A DNA stretch of 50,422 nt from Saprospiraceae bacterium (GTDB taxonomy: Bacteria; Bacteroidota; Bacteroidia; Chitinophagales; Saprospiraceae). Shown here piece after piece: positions 1 to 11,696 of the stretch. The stretch is taken from NCBI GenBank assembly GCA_016715405.1, contig JADKAE010000026.1, forward strand, positions 1-50,422, given 5' to 3'. Under the pieces are notes generated by a model. The model was not told the origin of the DNA. It saw nothing but the letters and a program-made list of their open reading frames with translations, and searched no databases. Both the position numbers and the translations under genes were made by a program. How positions within the stretch are numbered: position 1 is the first letter of the stretch; each line of letters begins with the position of its first letter.

Positions 1-96
1 CCAGCGAATTGCGTTAAATTTGGGTCTACCTTACAAAGCATTGCTCCTGCTGAAAAAATCTACATCCCAAAAATGAACGTATCCGCATGGCTATGA
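1..96 (+). CDS. Possible C-terminus of an upstream gene (partial)
   Basis: The frame from base 1 is open for 31 codons and ends at a TGA at 94-96. That stop overlaps the ATG at 93 of the next gene in an ATGA arrangement, which would fit translational coupling. The peptide matches no family I recognise and is short enough to be open by chance. It could equally be untranslated leader of the giant adhesin gene. Confidence 0.2.
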   Translation, partial: PANCVKFGSTLQSIAPAEKIYIPKMNVSAWL

Positions 97-3000
97 GGCG
101 ACTTTTATGGTGTTTGTTGGCGCTCCTGCCCCTCGGGGTTCAGGGGCAAAGTTGTGGTTTGGAGGACACGCTGCTCATCAATCCCAATAATACCCAGGTT
201 TTTACACTCGATATTGCCGACTATTTTACAACCAATGGCCTGGCAGACCCCAGCAGGGACTCTGTGCGGTGGAATTGCAGTTTGTACACCAATATTCAGA
301 AAACCTGCAATTGTGGCTCACCTCGCCCGGAGGGCAAACTATCCAACTTATCGGCAATAATACCGACGACCAGCTGGCTTTTACTTTTTTTACCCAATGG
401 AATATCCCTACTTTTGTGCCCTGCGCCGGGGAACGGCTATGCCCTTGACAGCGGCGACTAGCGCAGTGGAACAACAACCAACCCGCCAATTTTCTCTCGG
501 CGGCGGACTACTACGACGGCTCCGTATTACCCCTTCAACGGCTGCCTCGAAGATTTTAATACCGGTCCCGTCAACGGCACCTGGACGATACAAACGAATA
601 ACAATCCTTCGCTTTACGGCGGGGCGCTGCTTTTCGTAAGGCTTTTTTTCTGCGACACGCGCGGGGTGGATTGCTGTTTCGCCGATGCCGGCGCCTTTTC
701 AGACCCCGATGTGTTAGCCTGTACAGGCGATTCGAGCCTGTTGATGAAACCCGATCCCGTTTTTGCCAACGCCATGCCCGACGGCTCAGAATACGGCTAC
801 ACTTACCTCATTAGTCAATCCGGCATATTGATCCCCTAAAACTCCTGGCCGACACGCGGGGGAAACGGCCGGCAAATACAGGTTTGCGGGCTGTCATACC
901 CGCGAAAGCGAAGCCGATAGCCTGCCGCAACCCGATAGCCTGCTTACCCTGGACAGCCTGCGAAACAACCTGAATAGCTTTACCCGTTTTCTGCCGGGAG
1001 AAGAATACCGACAACTGTACCGACGTAGTAATCGTAGAGCCACACCGCCGCCTACCGACCTGACGCCACTATTTGCGAGGGGCGATTCTCCCACCGCTGC
1101 CGATTCAATGCTCTCACCCAAACGGGCGTTTACCAGTTTATCCGGCCCAATTTTGCCGGCTGCGATAGTATTATTAACGTGAACCTGACGGTAATACCCC
1201 GCATTTTTACCACTATAGATACCACCGTATGCCAGGGATTTGGTGTGATGGTGGGCAATACCAATTACACCGTTACCGGCAATTATGTGGATACGCTGAG
1301 CGCCGTTACAGGCTGCGATAGCATTGTAACCCTCAATATGACGGTGGTGGCGCCCGTTTTTACCGACGTTAGCGCTACGATTTGTCCCGGTGAAAGTTTT
1401 ATGGTAGGCGATAGCGTTTTTACCAGTCCAGGCGCCTATCAGGTATTGCTTCGCTCTTCGGTCAATTGCGATAGTTTTGTCAATCTGCAACTTTCCATAT
1501 TGTCGGTGTCGGCGCAAATCGCTGCTCCCAATACGATTACTTGTTATAATAATGGCGTGACGTTGAATGCCGGCGGCTCTTCTCCTGCCGGCGCAATCAG
1601 TTACAATTGGTTTGATTCATCTAATAATCTGCTTGGCGCAAATGCTACTTTGTTTGTAAACACCGCCGGTGAATACCGCCTGGAAGTGACCCGCACACAA
1701 GGCCCTTTGAGTTGTTTGTCTTCCGATACGGTTGTGGTAGCCGAAGACCGGGTAGCGCCGCTGGCCGCCATAGCGCTTCCGGATACGATCACTTGTGCAC
1801 TGCCCGAAATAAACCTCGACGGGACGGGCAGTTCGCAGGGAATCAAGATTACCTATCAGTGGAGCGCCAACCGGGTAACTTAACAGGACCTATCAATACG
1901 GCCGTCAGCATGGCCGACGCGGCGGGATTGTATACCCTTATCGTGACCAATACCACAAACGGCTGCCGGGATACCGCCTCGGTGACCGTCATCGACAATA
2001 GTCCGCTACCTGCAGTAGAGGCCGGCGCGGGCTTTGTGCTCACTTGCGCCGTCACACAGGATACGCTGACTGGTTTTTCTGCAAGCGCTGAGCCGCAATA
2101 CGTATACCAATGGACGGGCCCCTGTATCGACGCCAACCCCGCCGATTCACTCGCGGTGGTGAGCTGTGCGGGTACGTACTTTTTTTCGGTAACGGACCCC
2201 TCCACCGGCTGTGTCGCCATCGATAGCGTAGCAGTCACGCAAGATCTTTCATTGCCTCAACTCCTGATAAGCTCCCCTCCCCTGCTCACCTGCGCAGATA
2301 CGCTGGGCATACTCGACGCCTCCGCCTCATCGCCTGCCGGACTGGTGGCCTTCAGCTGGTCGGGGCCCGGCATCGTGGGCAGCTCCGATACGCCGCTGAT
2401 AGACGTAAACCAGCCGGGTCTGTATACCCTCATCGGCACAAATACCACAACCGGCTGCGCCGATACCCTGCAAGTAACGGTAGGCAGCAACACAGTAGCG
2501 CCTGTGGCCGACGCCGGCCCGGATGTGACCATCAATTGCTATCAGCCGCTGGCTTCGCTCGGAGGTACAGGCACCACTTTGGGTCCCGGTATTATATACA
2601 ACTGGACGACAACAGAAGGCCATTTCACCACCGCCACCAACGGCTCTACCGCACAAGCCGATAGCGCAGGAGTGTATGTTCTCTTTGTAACCGACACTGC
2701 CAACGGCTGCGCCGACACGGCTTTTGCCACTGTGTCAGACGATTTTCAATATCCCTTTGCCACCGCCGGCGCCGACCTCGAAATCGACTGCCGCTCGGAT
2801 ACGGTTTTGCTGGACGGCACGGGGTCGACTACCGGCAGCAATATCAGTTATACCTGGACCGGCCCCTGTATCGCTTCGCCCAATGACACGCTCACCGTGC
2901 AGGTGGTTTGTCCCGGCACGTATTCGCTCCAGGTCTGGAATCTCGACAACGGCTGTGCCACGATTGCCGATGTGGAGATAACCCTGGACCCCACCGCGCC

Positions 3001-6000
3001 TATCGCCATGCTCGAAGATAGCGCCGCTATTTCCTGCATTACCGGCGAAGTGCCGATCAATAGCACCGGTACTTCCAGCGGTTTTTACCAGTGGTTTTAT
3101 GAAGGCCAGCCCGTGTCGGCAGGTACTTTGTTTTTCAATGCCACCCAGGCCGGCACGTATACGCTCCAGGTAGCCAACCTCGATCAGAGTTGTATCGACA
3201 GCGATAGTGTAGAGGTGACGCTCGATTGTATGCCCGAAATTGTGCTTAGTCCGACCGATACCATCACTTGTACGCAAACTACAGCCACAATACAGGCCGA
3301 TATCCAACCCCTGGGGCCCAACTACACCTTCCAGTGGTTGGCCGCCGACACTACCTGCATTCTCTCCGGGCAAGGCACTACTGAGATCTTTGTTAATTGC
3401 GGCGGAACTTACACACTTGTAGCCACCAATACCGCCCTGCAACTCAGCGATACGGCCTCAGTGCTGATATTGGAGGAAGACAACCTGCCCGAAGCAGAGG
3501 CAGGCCCCCACGACACCATCACCTGCGCCATGCCGATGGCCGTGCTCGACGGCAGCGCATCCGATAGCGGCCCGGAATTCGCCTACGAATGGACCAATTT
3601 TATCACCGGTGTGGTGGTTGGGTTCACCCCAATTTTAACTATCAACCAACCCGGCACCTACCAATTGGAAGTCACCAACACAACTACCAATTGCCGCAGC
3701 ATCGACGTAGCCCAGGTGCGGTTGTACGACGCCGTGCCCCTCATCAATTTCGGCAGCATCGTTTTTCCCTGCGACCGCGACACGTTTTTGCTACAATCGT
3801 TTGTGACGCCCGTTGACCCCAACAACGTTTTTTCCTGGACGGGCCCCGGTATCGTGGGCAACGCCGACAGCGCCGGGGTGTGGATTGACTCGCTGGGCAT
3901 TTATACCCTTACGGTCAATAATCCGCTGAGCCAATGCAGCTCTACCGCCTCGGTGGAAGTCACCGACCAGATCTGCGCGCCTTGTATCAGCGCTGATCCG
4001 CCACCGGCATTTACTTGTCTGACAGACTCCATACAATTGCAGGCTTCTTATTGCTTTCCCTGCATCAACTGTACCCTGCAATGGAGCACCGATGATGGTA
4101 CGCTGGGCAGCGATTCCACTTCACTTTCTCCTGTCGTGTTCGGCCCGGGTACGTATACCCTGACGGCTACCGATACACTCGGCTTTTCTACAATTATTGA
4201 TGTTATTGTCGTTGCCGACAATACGCCGCCCGTGGCCAATGCGGGTGGAGATAAGGTACTCAATTGCGCAATACTTACGGCTACGCTTGGCAATAACACC
4301 ACCAGCGTTGGCCCCGATTTTACCTACCAGTGGACTTCGGCAAGCGGAACCGCTATTTCACCCGACGATCAACTCACGGTAACGGTAGCGATAGCCGATA
4401 CTTTTTATTTTCAGGTAACCGATACCTCCAATGGTTGTATCAACTCAGATACGGCGGTAGTAAGCATTGACACCCTGGCCCCCGTGGCCGAAGCCGGGCA
4501 GGATCAAATGCTCACCTGCGTGCAAACGCTGCTGGCGCTCGACGGCAGCGGCTCCTCGCTCGGCAATGAAATCGATTATCAATGGTTTTCTTTAGAAAAT
4601 CAAAACTGCCTGATCGGCGCCAATACGCTCTCCCCGGTGGTGAGTTGTGCAGATACTTTTTTCCTGCGCGTGTTGAATACCCTCAACGGGTGTTCCAGCA
4701 TCGATAGCGTGATAGTGAGCCTGTCCGACGAACTGCCTGCCATCCCGCCAATCCCCAACGGACTGCTCAATTGCATAGATTCTACCTGGACACTCACGGC
4801 GCCTTTAGCGAATACTACGGGGTTTTCTTTTGAATGGTGTACGCTGCCGCCATTACTGCCTAATTGCACGCAAGCGCTGACCATAACAGTAGATGAACCA
4901 GGCAGTTACCTGTTTAAACTCAACAACGACAGCACCGGCTGTTCCAATTCGCTTACCGTGCAGGTGACTCGTGATGAGACCATCCCCCTTGTCGAGGCGG
5001 GCCCCAACGATACCCTGCGCTGTACGGATGTTAGTCTGACACTCAGCGGAAGCGCCAATCCCGCTATTCCCGGCGCCGTTTATCAATGGACCGCCGCCCC
5101 CGGGCTCGTCATTGACAATGCGGATTCGCCTACGCCAGTCATTTATTCGCCGGGGGTGTATGCGCTCGAAATAACCCATCCGCTTAGTCTTTGCACAGGT
5201 ACCGACAGTCTGGTTATTTTTATCGATACAAATGCTCCCGTCGCCAATGCCGGCGCCGATACGCTGCTGACCTGCAGCGTGAATATCATGCGCCTCAACG
5301 GGAGTGCAATCACCGCCGGCGGCCAGGCCCAATACAGCTGGACCAGCCCTAACGGCGTCATCATCGCCGATGCCGATGCCCCCGACCCCTTGATCGATCA
5401 AGCCGGCGATTATATTTTAACCGTCACCGACCCGTCCAACGGCTGTACCGACATGGACACCGTGGCCGTTACAGAAAACAGGCTGCCGCCTACCGCCGCT
5501 GTAGCGGGCGTCGACACCCTGAATTTCGACTGCCGCACCGACACCATCCACCTGGACGCCACCCTGTCCAGCTCGGCCAACAACACCCCCCTGACCTACC
5601 AGTGGAGTATCATCGGCCAGGGGCAAATTTTGGGCAATCCCACCGACCCGATGGTGAGCAGTGCTACCCTGGGCAATTACCGGCTGGTAGTGACCGACAC
5701 CTACAATTCCTGCAAAGACACCCTGATATTCACTTTGGCAGGCGATTACCAAAAACCCGACGTGATATTGCCGCCAACCGGCCTGATCACCTGTGCGAAT
5801 CCTGTCGTCACCGTGCAAGCAACGGGCTCATCGCAAGGGCCGGGTTATTCCTCTACCTGGACCGACGCGGGGGGCAACGTGCTGGCCACCCAAACCCTGA
5901 CAGTAGATATCAACCAGCCTGGCAGTTACACCCTTACTATTTTAAATGAAAATAATGGTTGTGAAAACAGCAAGTCGATCCAAATAGCGCTCGATACCAT

Positions 6001-7026
6001 CCACCCGGTAGCTCTCGTGATTCCTCCCACGCCAATCGACTGCCAGCAATCTACCTCGCGGCTCGACGGCAGCGCCTCCAGCGTAGGGCCGCGCATCCGC
6101 TATGAGTGGATCACAGGTCCCGGAAGCGTATTGGAGTCGGGACAAAATACCTGGGTGGGTCTTGCCGGCGCCCCCGGCGATTATGCCCTGGTAGTCAGCG
6201 ATATCGTCAACGGCTGCACGGATACCGCATTCGTCAACGTGGCGGGGATTTCTACCCCGATTGCCGGCGCCGACGTGGTAGTTACACCTCCAACCTGTTT
6301 TGGCGATACCGACGGCAGCATCAGCGTGAGCAATGTAAATGGCGGTACGCCGCCGTTCCGGTTTGCGCTCGATGGCGAATTTTTCTCTACCATTCAGTAT
6401 TACCCCAATCTGGCGCCCGGCGAATACGTGTTGCACATTAGTGATAACAGGGGCTGTTTGTGGCTGGATACCCTCCAGGTCATTGAACCGCAAGAAGTCC
6501 TGGTGGAATTAGGCGATGATCTGACCATTGAGCTGGGCGATTCCGTGCGACTGGAAGCGATCACCAATATCGCCGGTGTTACACTGCACTGGTCGCCCGA
6601 CACGCTTTTTGCCGACCCTCGCTGTCGGTGCAATACCTGGCTCCCGACGAAACCACCCACCTTGCCGTGATAGCCGCCGACAGCAACGGCTGTAGCGCTA
6701 TCGACAGGCTGATCATCAACCTGCTCAAGCCGCGCAAGGTATTCGTCCCCAACGCTTTTTCGCCCAATGGCGACGGCGCCAACGACATATTGACGATATT
6801 CGGCGGCCCCGATGTGTTACTTATCCGGAATTTTGTGATTTTTGACCGCTGGGGCAACCAGGTATTCGGCCGGCAAACCTTTCAGCCCAACGACCCCACC
6901 TTCGGATGGGATGGCAATTTCAAAGGACGCCCCATGAATACAGCCGTTTACGCATTCCTGGCAGAAATCGAGTTTGTGGACGGCTGGGTGGAAATATTCG
7001 AAGGAGATGTCGTGCTGATGCGCTAA
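93..7026 (+). CDS. Giant secreted repeat adhesin with T9SS type B sorting domain (several frameshifts)
   Basis: A very large cell-surface or secreted protein of about 2300 residues, read through several frame changes. It starts with a signal peptide (MRRLLWCLLALLPLGVQGQS). About 265-660 encodes a P/homoB-like domain (VELQFVHQYSENLQLW, then GPVNGTWTIQTNN). From about 1525 to 6240 there are 19 repeats of roughly 80-90 residues. Each opens with a (L/I)(T/N/D)C motif and a LDGxxSS-type stretch, continues YxWTGP and PGxYxLxVTN, and closes with an NGC motif, so each repeat carries a likely disulfide pair. A SprB-like repeat follows (CFGDTDGSISV, 6295 on), then the gliding-motility C-terminal domain (VFVPNAFSPNGDGANDI ... 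FDRWGNQVF). Frame changes lie near 265, 440-460, 530, 840, 1870 and 6622. The ATG at 93 is preferred over 87 because it directly begins the signal peptide. An adhesin role is inferred from the repeats. Confidence 0.8.
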
Positions 7027-7076
7027 GGGTCTGGTATATGACAAACTAATTGGCGGCTTTGGCCGTTATTGTTTTA

Positions 7077-7153
7077 GGTTTATGAGGGTTTATGAAGGTT
7101 TATGAAAGTATATAATATAAACCCTCATAAACCCTCATAAACCCTCAAAACCC
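7077..7153. repeat. Inverted array of a GGTTTATGA-type unit
   Basis: Three copies of a 9-10 base unit (GGTTTATGA) on the left face three complementary copies (TCATAAACCC) on the right, with a short AT-rich centre. The array can fold into a long hairpin between the adhesin stop (7026) and the next start (7168). Its position suits a transcription terminator or a REP-like element. Arrays of different units but the same design recur at other gene ends in this window. Confidence 0.75.
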
Positions 7154-7167
7154 TTAATTACAAAGAT

Positions 7168-9948
7168 ATGACCCAACGCTACCGTTTCCTTCCCCTTCTT
7201 CTTACCGCCGCCCTATGGCTGATAGCGCATGGGCTCTATGCCACCCACAACCGCGCCGGCGAAATTTGGGTGGAACAGGTAGGCAACTGCGTCACCAGTC
7301 TTACGGTAAAGGCTATTGTGGTTACCTATACCAAGGCGAGCAGTACGGCCGCCGACCGCGATACGCTGCTGGTGTGCTGGGGCGACGGCACTTGCGACCG
7401 CGTAGGCCGCGTAAACGGCCCCGGCAACCCGCCGCAGGGCGAGTTATTGGGCAACGATATCAAGCGCAACTATTATATCGGCTTTCATACCTATTCGGCG
7501 CGCGGCGCCTATCGCATTTCTACTACCGACCCCAACCGAATTGGGGGCATACTCAACGTTAACTATCCCAACTCCGACCAGGTAAAATTTCACATTTCTA
7601 CCTTATTTACCATACCCAACCCCCAGTTTCAGGGATGTAACAGCACACCGCGATTGCTCCAACCACCCATCGATATGGGCTGCGTTGGCCGCGTTTTTAC
7701 CCACAACCCCAATGCCTTCGATCCCGACGGCGACAGCTTGTCGTACCACTTTATCGTACCGCTTCAAGACGACGGCATCCCGGTCCCCAATTATCAGTTT
7801 CCCAATCAGATCAATCCGGGGCCTAATAACAACCTCAGTATCGACGAACGAACCGGCGATATTGTGTGGAATTCGCCTACGCAGGCAGGCGAATACAACC
7901 TGGCCATGATCATTGTAGAATACCGCAACGGCATCCCCATCGATACGCTGGTGCGCGATATGCAAATTTTAGTGGAGGAATGCGAAAACCTGCCGCCGCC
8001 GGTAGTCACGCCTTTTGATGAAATCTGTGTGATAGCAGGCGAACTGATCAGTTTTGAGGTATCGGCCACCGCTCCGCTGCCGGAAACGATCCAAAAGGTC
8101 AGGCTCACCGCGCTGGGCGGCCCCTTCGAAGTGGCCGTCAGCCCCGCTACCTTTACCCCCGATACCAATACGTTTGAAGATGACCCAGTAGTAAAAACCT
8201 TTACCTGGCAAACCGCCTGCGAACACGTCTCCGATCAGTTTTATTCGGTGGTATTTAAAGCCGTCGACAACTATTTTGGCGACTCCTCGGGCCTGGCTAC
8301 ATTGAAAAGTATGCGTATCAAGGTCGTCGGCCCACCACCCCAGGATGTACAGGCCCAACCCGCCTCTGGGCAGGTGACCGTGACCTGGGCCAAACCTTAT
8401 TTCTGCGATAATACGCTCGACAATTATTTCCGCGGCTTTACCGTGTGGCGGCGCGAAGGCAGCAATAATTTCCCCATTGACGAATGCGTCACGGGGTTGG
8501 AAGGCAGAGGTTATACCAAGTTGACCAATATCCCCATTCAGCAAGTCCAAAACGACCGGTATTTCTACCTCGATTCCAACCTGGAACGGGGCAGAACTTA
8601 CTGCTATCGCATCCTGGGCGAATTTGCCAGGACCACGCCCGGCGGGCAATACACTTACAACCGCGTAGAGAGCCTGCCCTCGGCAGAAATTTGCGTGCAA
8701 CTCAGCCGCGATTTACCCCTCATTACACACGTAGACGTACAGCAAACCGGCGCCACCGACGGGCAGATGCGCGTTTGCTGGTCGAAACCGCTGCTGCCCG
8801 ACCTCGATACGCTGCTCAACCCGGGCCCCTACCGCTATGAAGTGCTGAGGGCGCCCGGACAAACCGCTAACGAGGCCGACTTTCAGCCCATCGGCGTATC
8901 ATTTGACAGTCCCACTTTTGCCGCCGCCAATGATACCTGCTTTGTGGATAACGGCCTAAATACAGCCGGCAGCGCATACAGCTACATGGTCAATTTCTAT
9001 ATTCAGGGCGGCACTACCCTGCTTGGCGCTACTAACCCCGCTTCGTCGGTATTTCTAAATATATCGCCCACCGACAATGCGAATGCCCTTTCCTGGACGG
9101 AAACGGTGCCCTGGAATAATTACATCTATACCATCTACCGCAAAAATGCCTCGGGAGTCTTCGATTCGATAGCCGCCGTTGTAGATCCCGCTTTCGTCGA
9201 TACCGGCCTGGTAAACGGCGTTTCGTATTGCTACAAAGTAAAAAGTACAGGCTCCTACGGCGTCAGCGGAATTATCAATCCCATTGAAAACTTCTCCCAG
9301 GAAAGCTGTGCGACCCCGATAGACAACGTACCACCCTGCCCCCCTACCCTGGAAGTCGATAATGTATGCGACGAACTCGTCAACTGCGACGATGAGCAAA
9401 ACCTGTTCAATATTTTGAATTGGGTAAATCCCATGTCGCTATGCGCCACTACCGACGACGTGGTGTCCTATAATATCTACTACGCCCCGACTCAAGGCGC
9501 TGATTTTATTAAAATCGCTTTTGTCGACGACTCCCGCATCACAAACTTCGAACACCGGCCGGAATTTGGCATCGCAGGCTGTTATGTCGTGACCGCCCTT
9601 GATACCTTCGCCAACGAAAGCCCATTTAGCAACGTGGTGTGCGTGGACAATTGCCCCTTCTATGTGCTACCCAATACATTTACACCCAACGGCGACCAAC
9701 AAAACGACCTGTTTATTCCCATTTCATCCTGCTTTATCGAAAGTGTCGAATTCGAAGTCTTTAACCGATGGGGACAACTGGTTTTCAAAACAAACGACCC
9801 GGCGCTCAACTGGAATGGCAATAATGCAAAAGGAGAAGCGCTGGCAACCGGCACCTATTTTTACACCTGCCGCTTACTCGAACGGCGTGTGAGTGGCATT
9901 AGTGTCAATCCCAACGTTTTGAGCGGTTATATCGAACTGATCAGATAA
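7168..9948 (+). CDS. Secreted multidomain protein with T9SS type B sorting domain
   Basis: A 926-residue exported protein. The N-terminus is a signal peptide (TAALWLIAHGLYATHNRAGE is its end). Residues about 30-270 form a domain common in gliding-associated proteins (THNRAGEIWVEQVGNC, DPDGDSLSYHF, GDIVWNSPTQAGEYN), apparently with Ig/cadherin-like folds. Fibronectin III-like segments follow (about 390-720). The C-terminal 90 residues are the type B sorting domain (VLPNTFTPNGDQQNDLFIP, FNRWGQLVFKT, NGYxxTG-like GEALATGTYFYTCRL). No enzyme motif is visible, so an adhesive or structural surface role is inferred. It is intact, unlike its neighbour, and the riboflavin synthase gene starts 3 bases after its stop. 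Confidence 0.85.
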   Translation: MTQRYRFLPLLLTAALWLIAHGLYATHNRAGEIWVEQVGNCVTSLTVKAIVVTYTKASSTAADRDTLLVCWGDGTCDRVGRVNGPGNPPQGELLGNDIKRNYYIGFHTYSARGAYRISTTDPNRIGGILNVNYPNSDQVKFHISTLFTIPNPQFQGCNSTPRLLQPPIDMGCVGRVFTHNPNAFDPDGDSLSYHFIVPLQDDGIPVPNYQFPNQINPGPNNNLSIDERTGDIVWNSPTQAGEYNLAMIIVEYRNGIPIDTLVRDMQILVEECENLPPPVVTPFDEICVIAGELISFEVSATAPLPETIQKVRLTALGGPFEVAVSPATFTPDTNTFEDDPVVKTFTWQTACEHVSDQFYSVVFKAVDNYFGDSSGLATLKSMRIKVVGPPPQDVQAQPASGQVTVTWAKPYFCDNTLDNYFRGFTVWRREGSNNFPIDECVTGLEGRGYTKLTNIPIQQVQNDRYFYLDSNLERGRTYCYRILGEFARTTPGGQYTYNRVESLPSAEICVQLSRDLPLITHVDVQQTGATDGQMRVCWSKPLLPDLDTLLNPGPYRYEVLRAPGQTANEADFQPIGVSFDSPTFAAANDTCFVDNGLNTAGSAYSYMVNFYIQGGTTLLGATNPASSVFLNISPTDNANALSWTETVPWNNYIYTIYRKNASGVFDSIAAVVDPAFVDTGLVNGVSYCYKVKSTGSYGVSGIINPIENFSQESCATPIDNVPPCPPTLEVDNVCDELVNCDDEQNLFNILNWVNPMSLCATTDDVVSYNIYYAPTQGADFIKIAFVDDSRITNFEHRPEFGIAGCYVVTALDTFANESPFSNVVCVDNCPFYVLPNTFTPNGDQQNDLFIPISSCFIESVEFEVFNRWGQLVFKTNDPALNWNGNNAKGEALATGTYFYTCRLLERRVSGISVNPNVLSGYIELIR

Positions 9949-9951
9949 GTT

Positions 9952-10545
9952 ATGTTTACAGGAATTATCGAATCTATGGGCGTAGTGGCCCAAATTCGCC
10001 GCGAAGGCGGCAACGTACATTTTACGTTCAAGGCTCCGGTCTCTGATGAACTGAAAATTGATCAAAGCCTCTCGCACAACGGCGTGTGTCTCACCGTGGT
10101 GGGCCGGGGCGAGGGCGACCACACTGTCACAGCTATCGCTGAAACCCTGCTGCGCTCCAATTTAGGCGATTTGCAGGTGGGCGATAAAGTGAACCTCGAA
10201 AGGGCTATGCGCTCCGATGGCCGCCTCGATGGTCATATCGTGCAGGGCCACGTAGACGCTACCGCCGCATGTACCGGCGTGGAGGAAGCCGACGGCAGTT
10301 GGTATTATCACTTTCGGTATAACCCCAGTCCCGAACACCTGCTCGTTGATAAAGGCTCCATAGCTGTCAACGGCGTTAGTCTTACTGTGGTTAATCCGCA
10401 CGACGACGTATTTTCGGTGGCGATTATACCCTACACTTACGAAAACACCAATTTTCAGGATATTAAAGCCGGTACCCGTGTCAATATCGAATTTGATGTA
10501 ATCGGCAAATATATTGCCCGTTACGCTGCGCTGTACGGACGTTAA
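9952..10545 (+). CDS. ribE: Riboflavin synthase, alpha subunit
   Basis: Converts two 6,7-dimethyl-8-ribityllumazine molecules into riboflavin plus a pyrimidine, the last step of vitamin B2 synthesis, in the cytoplasm. The 197-residue length is normal. The hallmark internal duplication is visible: the N-terminal MFTGIIE, then HNGVCLTVV in the first barrel and VNGVSLTVV in the second, with GHIVQGHVD between them. The start is fixed by MFTGI. It follows a secreted-protein gene with only 3 bases between them, so the two are probably cotranscribed although their functions are unrelated. Confidence 0.96.
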   Translation: MFTGIIESMGVVAQIRREGGNVHFTFKAPVSDELKIDQSLSHNGVCLTVVGRGEGDHTVTAIAETLLRSNLGDLQVGDKVNLERAMRSDGRLDGHIVQGHVDATAACTGVEEADGSWYYHFRYNPSPEHLLVDKGSIAVNGVSLTVVNPHDDVFSVAIIPYTYENTNFQDIKAGTRVNIEFDVIGKYIARYAALYGR

Positions 10546-10593
10546 TCCAACCATACGAGCTGGTTTTTACGTCTATTATTAAAAACCAGCCTT

Positions 10594-11436
10594 ATGAAAA
10601 GATTTATACTCGCAGCCATGACGTGGGCGCTGCCTTTGTTCGCCGGCGCACAGACCTTCACCGAAGTCCGCGATATTGTTTGCGGCGATACCAGCCTGGT
10701 CGGCAGCCTCGGCTATCCCACCTGGAACCCAGCCCAAATCGTGGATTTACCCACCTACGGCCATGCCATGCTGCTGGGCGATTTTATAGAACCCAACCTT
10801 CTTCAATATGTGGCTCCACCCTATTTCGAAGGCGCCGATACATTAGTGATCGCATGCGCCCACGCTACACAGATCACCTGCGACACGGGCATTTATGTGT
10901 ATAATATCAGCTGTCCGGATCCTATTTCTACCGTCTTCGCGAATTTGGTACCCTGCAATGACTCGGTATACATCAACAACCTGAGCGGCTGGTGGGCCCC
11001 ACAAGTGCTTCAGCAAGCCCAGCACGGCCATGCAGAGGTCATTTTGGAACCCACCGACGGCGCCGGACTGGCCTACCGCCCCGATACCGGCTTTGAAGGC
11101 CTGGATGCCGTCACGGTATCCCTGATGGGAGGAACTCAGACTTATCTCTACCTGTTTCAGGTGTACTGCGACCTCACCACGGGCAGCCGCGAACTACAGG
11201 CGGAAACAATCACTGTCTTTCCCAATCCGGCAACAAATGAATTATTTGTACAGCACGCCGGCTTTGTAAAGGAGTGGAATGTGATAGATATGAGTGGGGC
11301 AACCCGGCCAATTGCTGTACAAACCGCAGGAGATTTACTTCGTCTGGATTTATCAGATGTTCCGCCCGGGGTATATGTATTATGCGGATTGACGGCAGAT
11401 ACTCTTCTGATAAAGAAAATTGTAGTTAAGAAGTGA
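10594..11436 (+). CDS. Small secreted protein with T9SS type A sorting domain
   Basis: A 280-residue exported protein with a signal peptide (MKRFILAAMTWALPLFAGAQ). A cysteine-containing body of about 170 residues matches no family I recognise. The C-terminal type A sorting domain is clear: ITVFPNPATNELFV, LDLSDVPPGVYVL and the basic end LIKKIVVKK. It would cross the outer membrane through the T9SS and be cut there by PorU. It lies 48 bases after ribE. Its TGA stop is the first TGA of the repeat array that follows. Function unknown. Confidence 0.85.
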   Translation: MKRFILAAMTWALPLFAGAQTFTEVRDIVCGDTSLVGSLGYPTWNPAQIVDLPTYGHAMLLGDFIEPNLLQYVAPPYFEGADTLVIACAHATQITCDTGIYVYNISCPDPISTVFANLVPCNDSVYINNLSGWWAPQVLQQAQHGHAEVILEPTDGAGLAYRPDTGFEGLDAVTVSLMGGTQTYLYLFQVYCDLTTGSRELQAETITVFPNPATNELFVQHAGFVKEWNVIDMSGATRPIAVQTAGDLLRLDLSDVPPGVYVLCGLTADTLLIKKIVVKK

Positions 11437-11500
11437 ACTGTGAACAGTGAACTGTGAACTGCTCATATGATCTGTTCACAGTTCACAGTTCACAGTTCAC
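11433..11500. repeat. Inverted array of GTGAACT units at a gene end
   Basis: Left arm 11433-11460 carries copies of GTGAACT/GTGAACAGTG. Right arm 11473-11500 carries the complementary GTTCACA copies. The arms can pair across a 12-base centre. The stop codon of the preceding gene lies inside the left arm. The likely role is a terminator or mRNA 3'-end hairpin. Confidence 0.8.
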
Positions 11501-11501
11501 C

Positions 11502-11637
11502 AAAAAAAACAGTGGTCTGCAAGGTCTATACCTACAAACCACTGTAAAAATTTAGTAGTCCCCTTAATGTAAAAGTTATATATCATTAAACCGGCCAAAT
11601 ACCGGCTTGTAATGCTTAATTGTTGAATACAAATTTA
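11502..11637 (-). ncRNA. Candidate small RNA / terminator element, copy A
   Basis: Read on the minus strand: a TAAATTTG (-7-like) at 11637-11630, a CCGG-based hairpin near 11585-11605, the motif ATTAAGGGGACTACT, then a hairpin (11509-11545) with 8 perfect pairs (ACAGTGGT/ACCACTGT) followed by eight Ts. Copy B at 15864-16048 shares the box-motif-hairpin-T-run order and much of the sequence. The first possibility is that A is only the terminator of the hybrid regulator (stop at 11697). An independent small RNA is the alternative. Confidence 0.45.
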
Positions 11638-11696
11638 CAGGCAGGAGACCAAACCGAGGTTTCTGTATGTTGCAAAAAGGTTTGTATTTGTGTCAA

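Noticed and set aside
894..1517. 207-codon minus-strand frame
   Set aside because: It is antisense to the adhesin region and has no recognisable motif.
93..7026. Programmed frameshifting or phase variation in the adhesin
   Set aside because: The shifts occur at varied positions with no repeated slip motif, and ribosomal genes show the same type of error.
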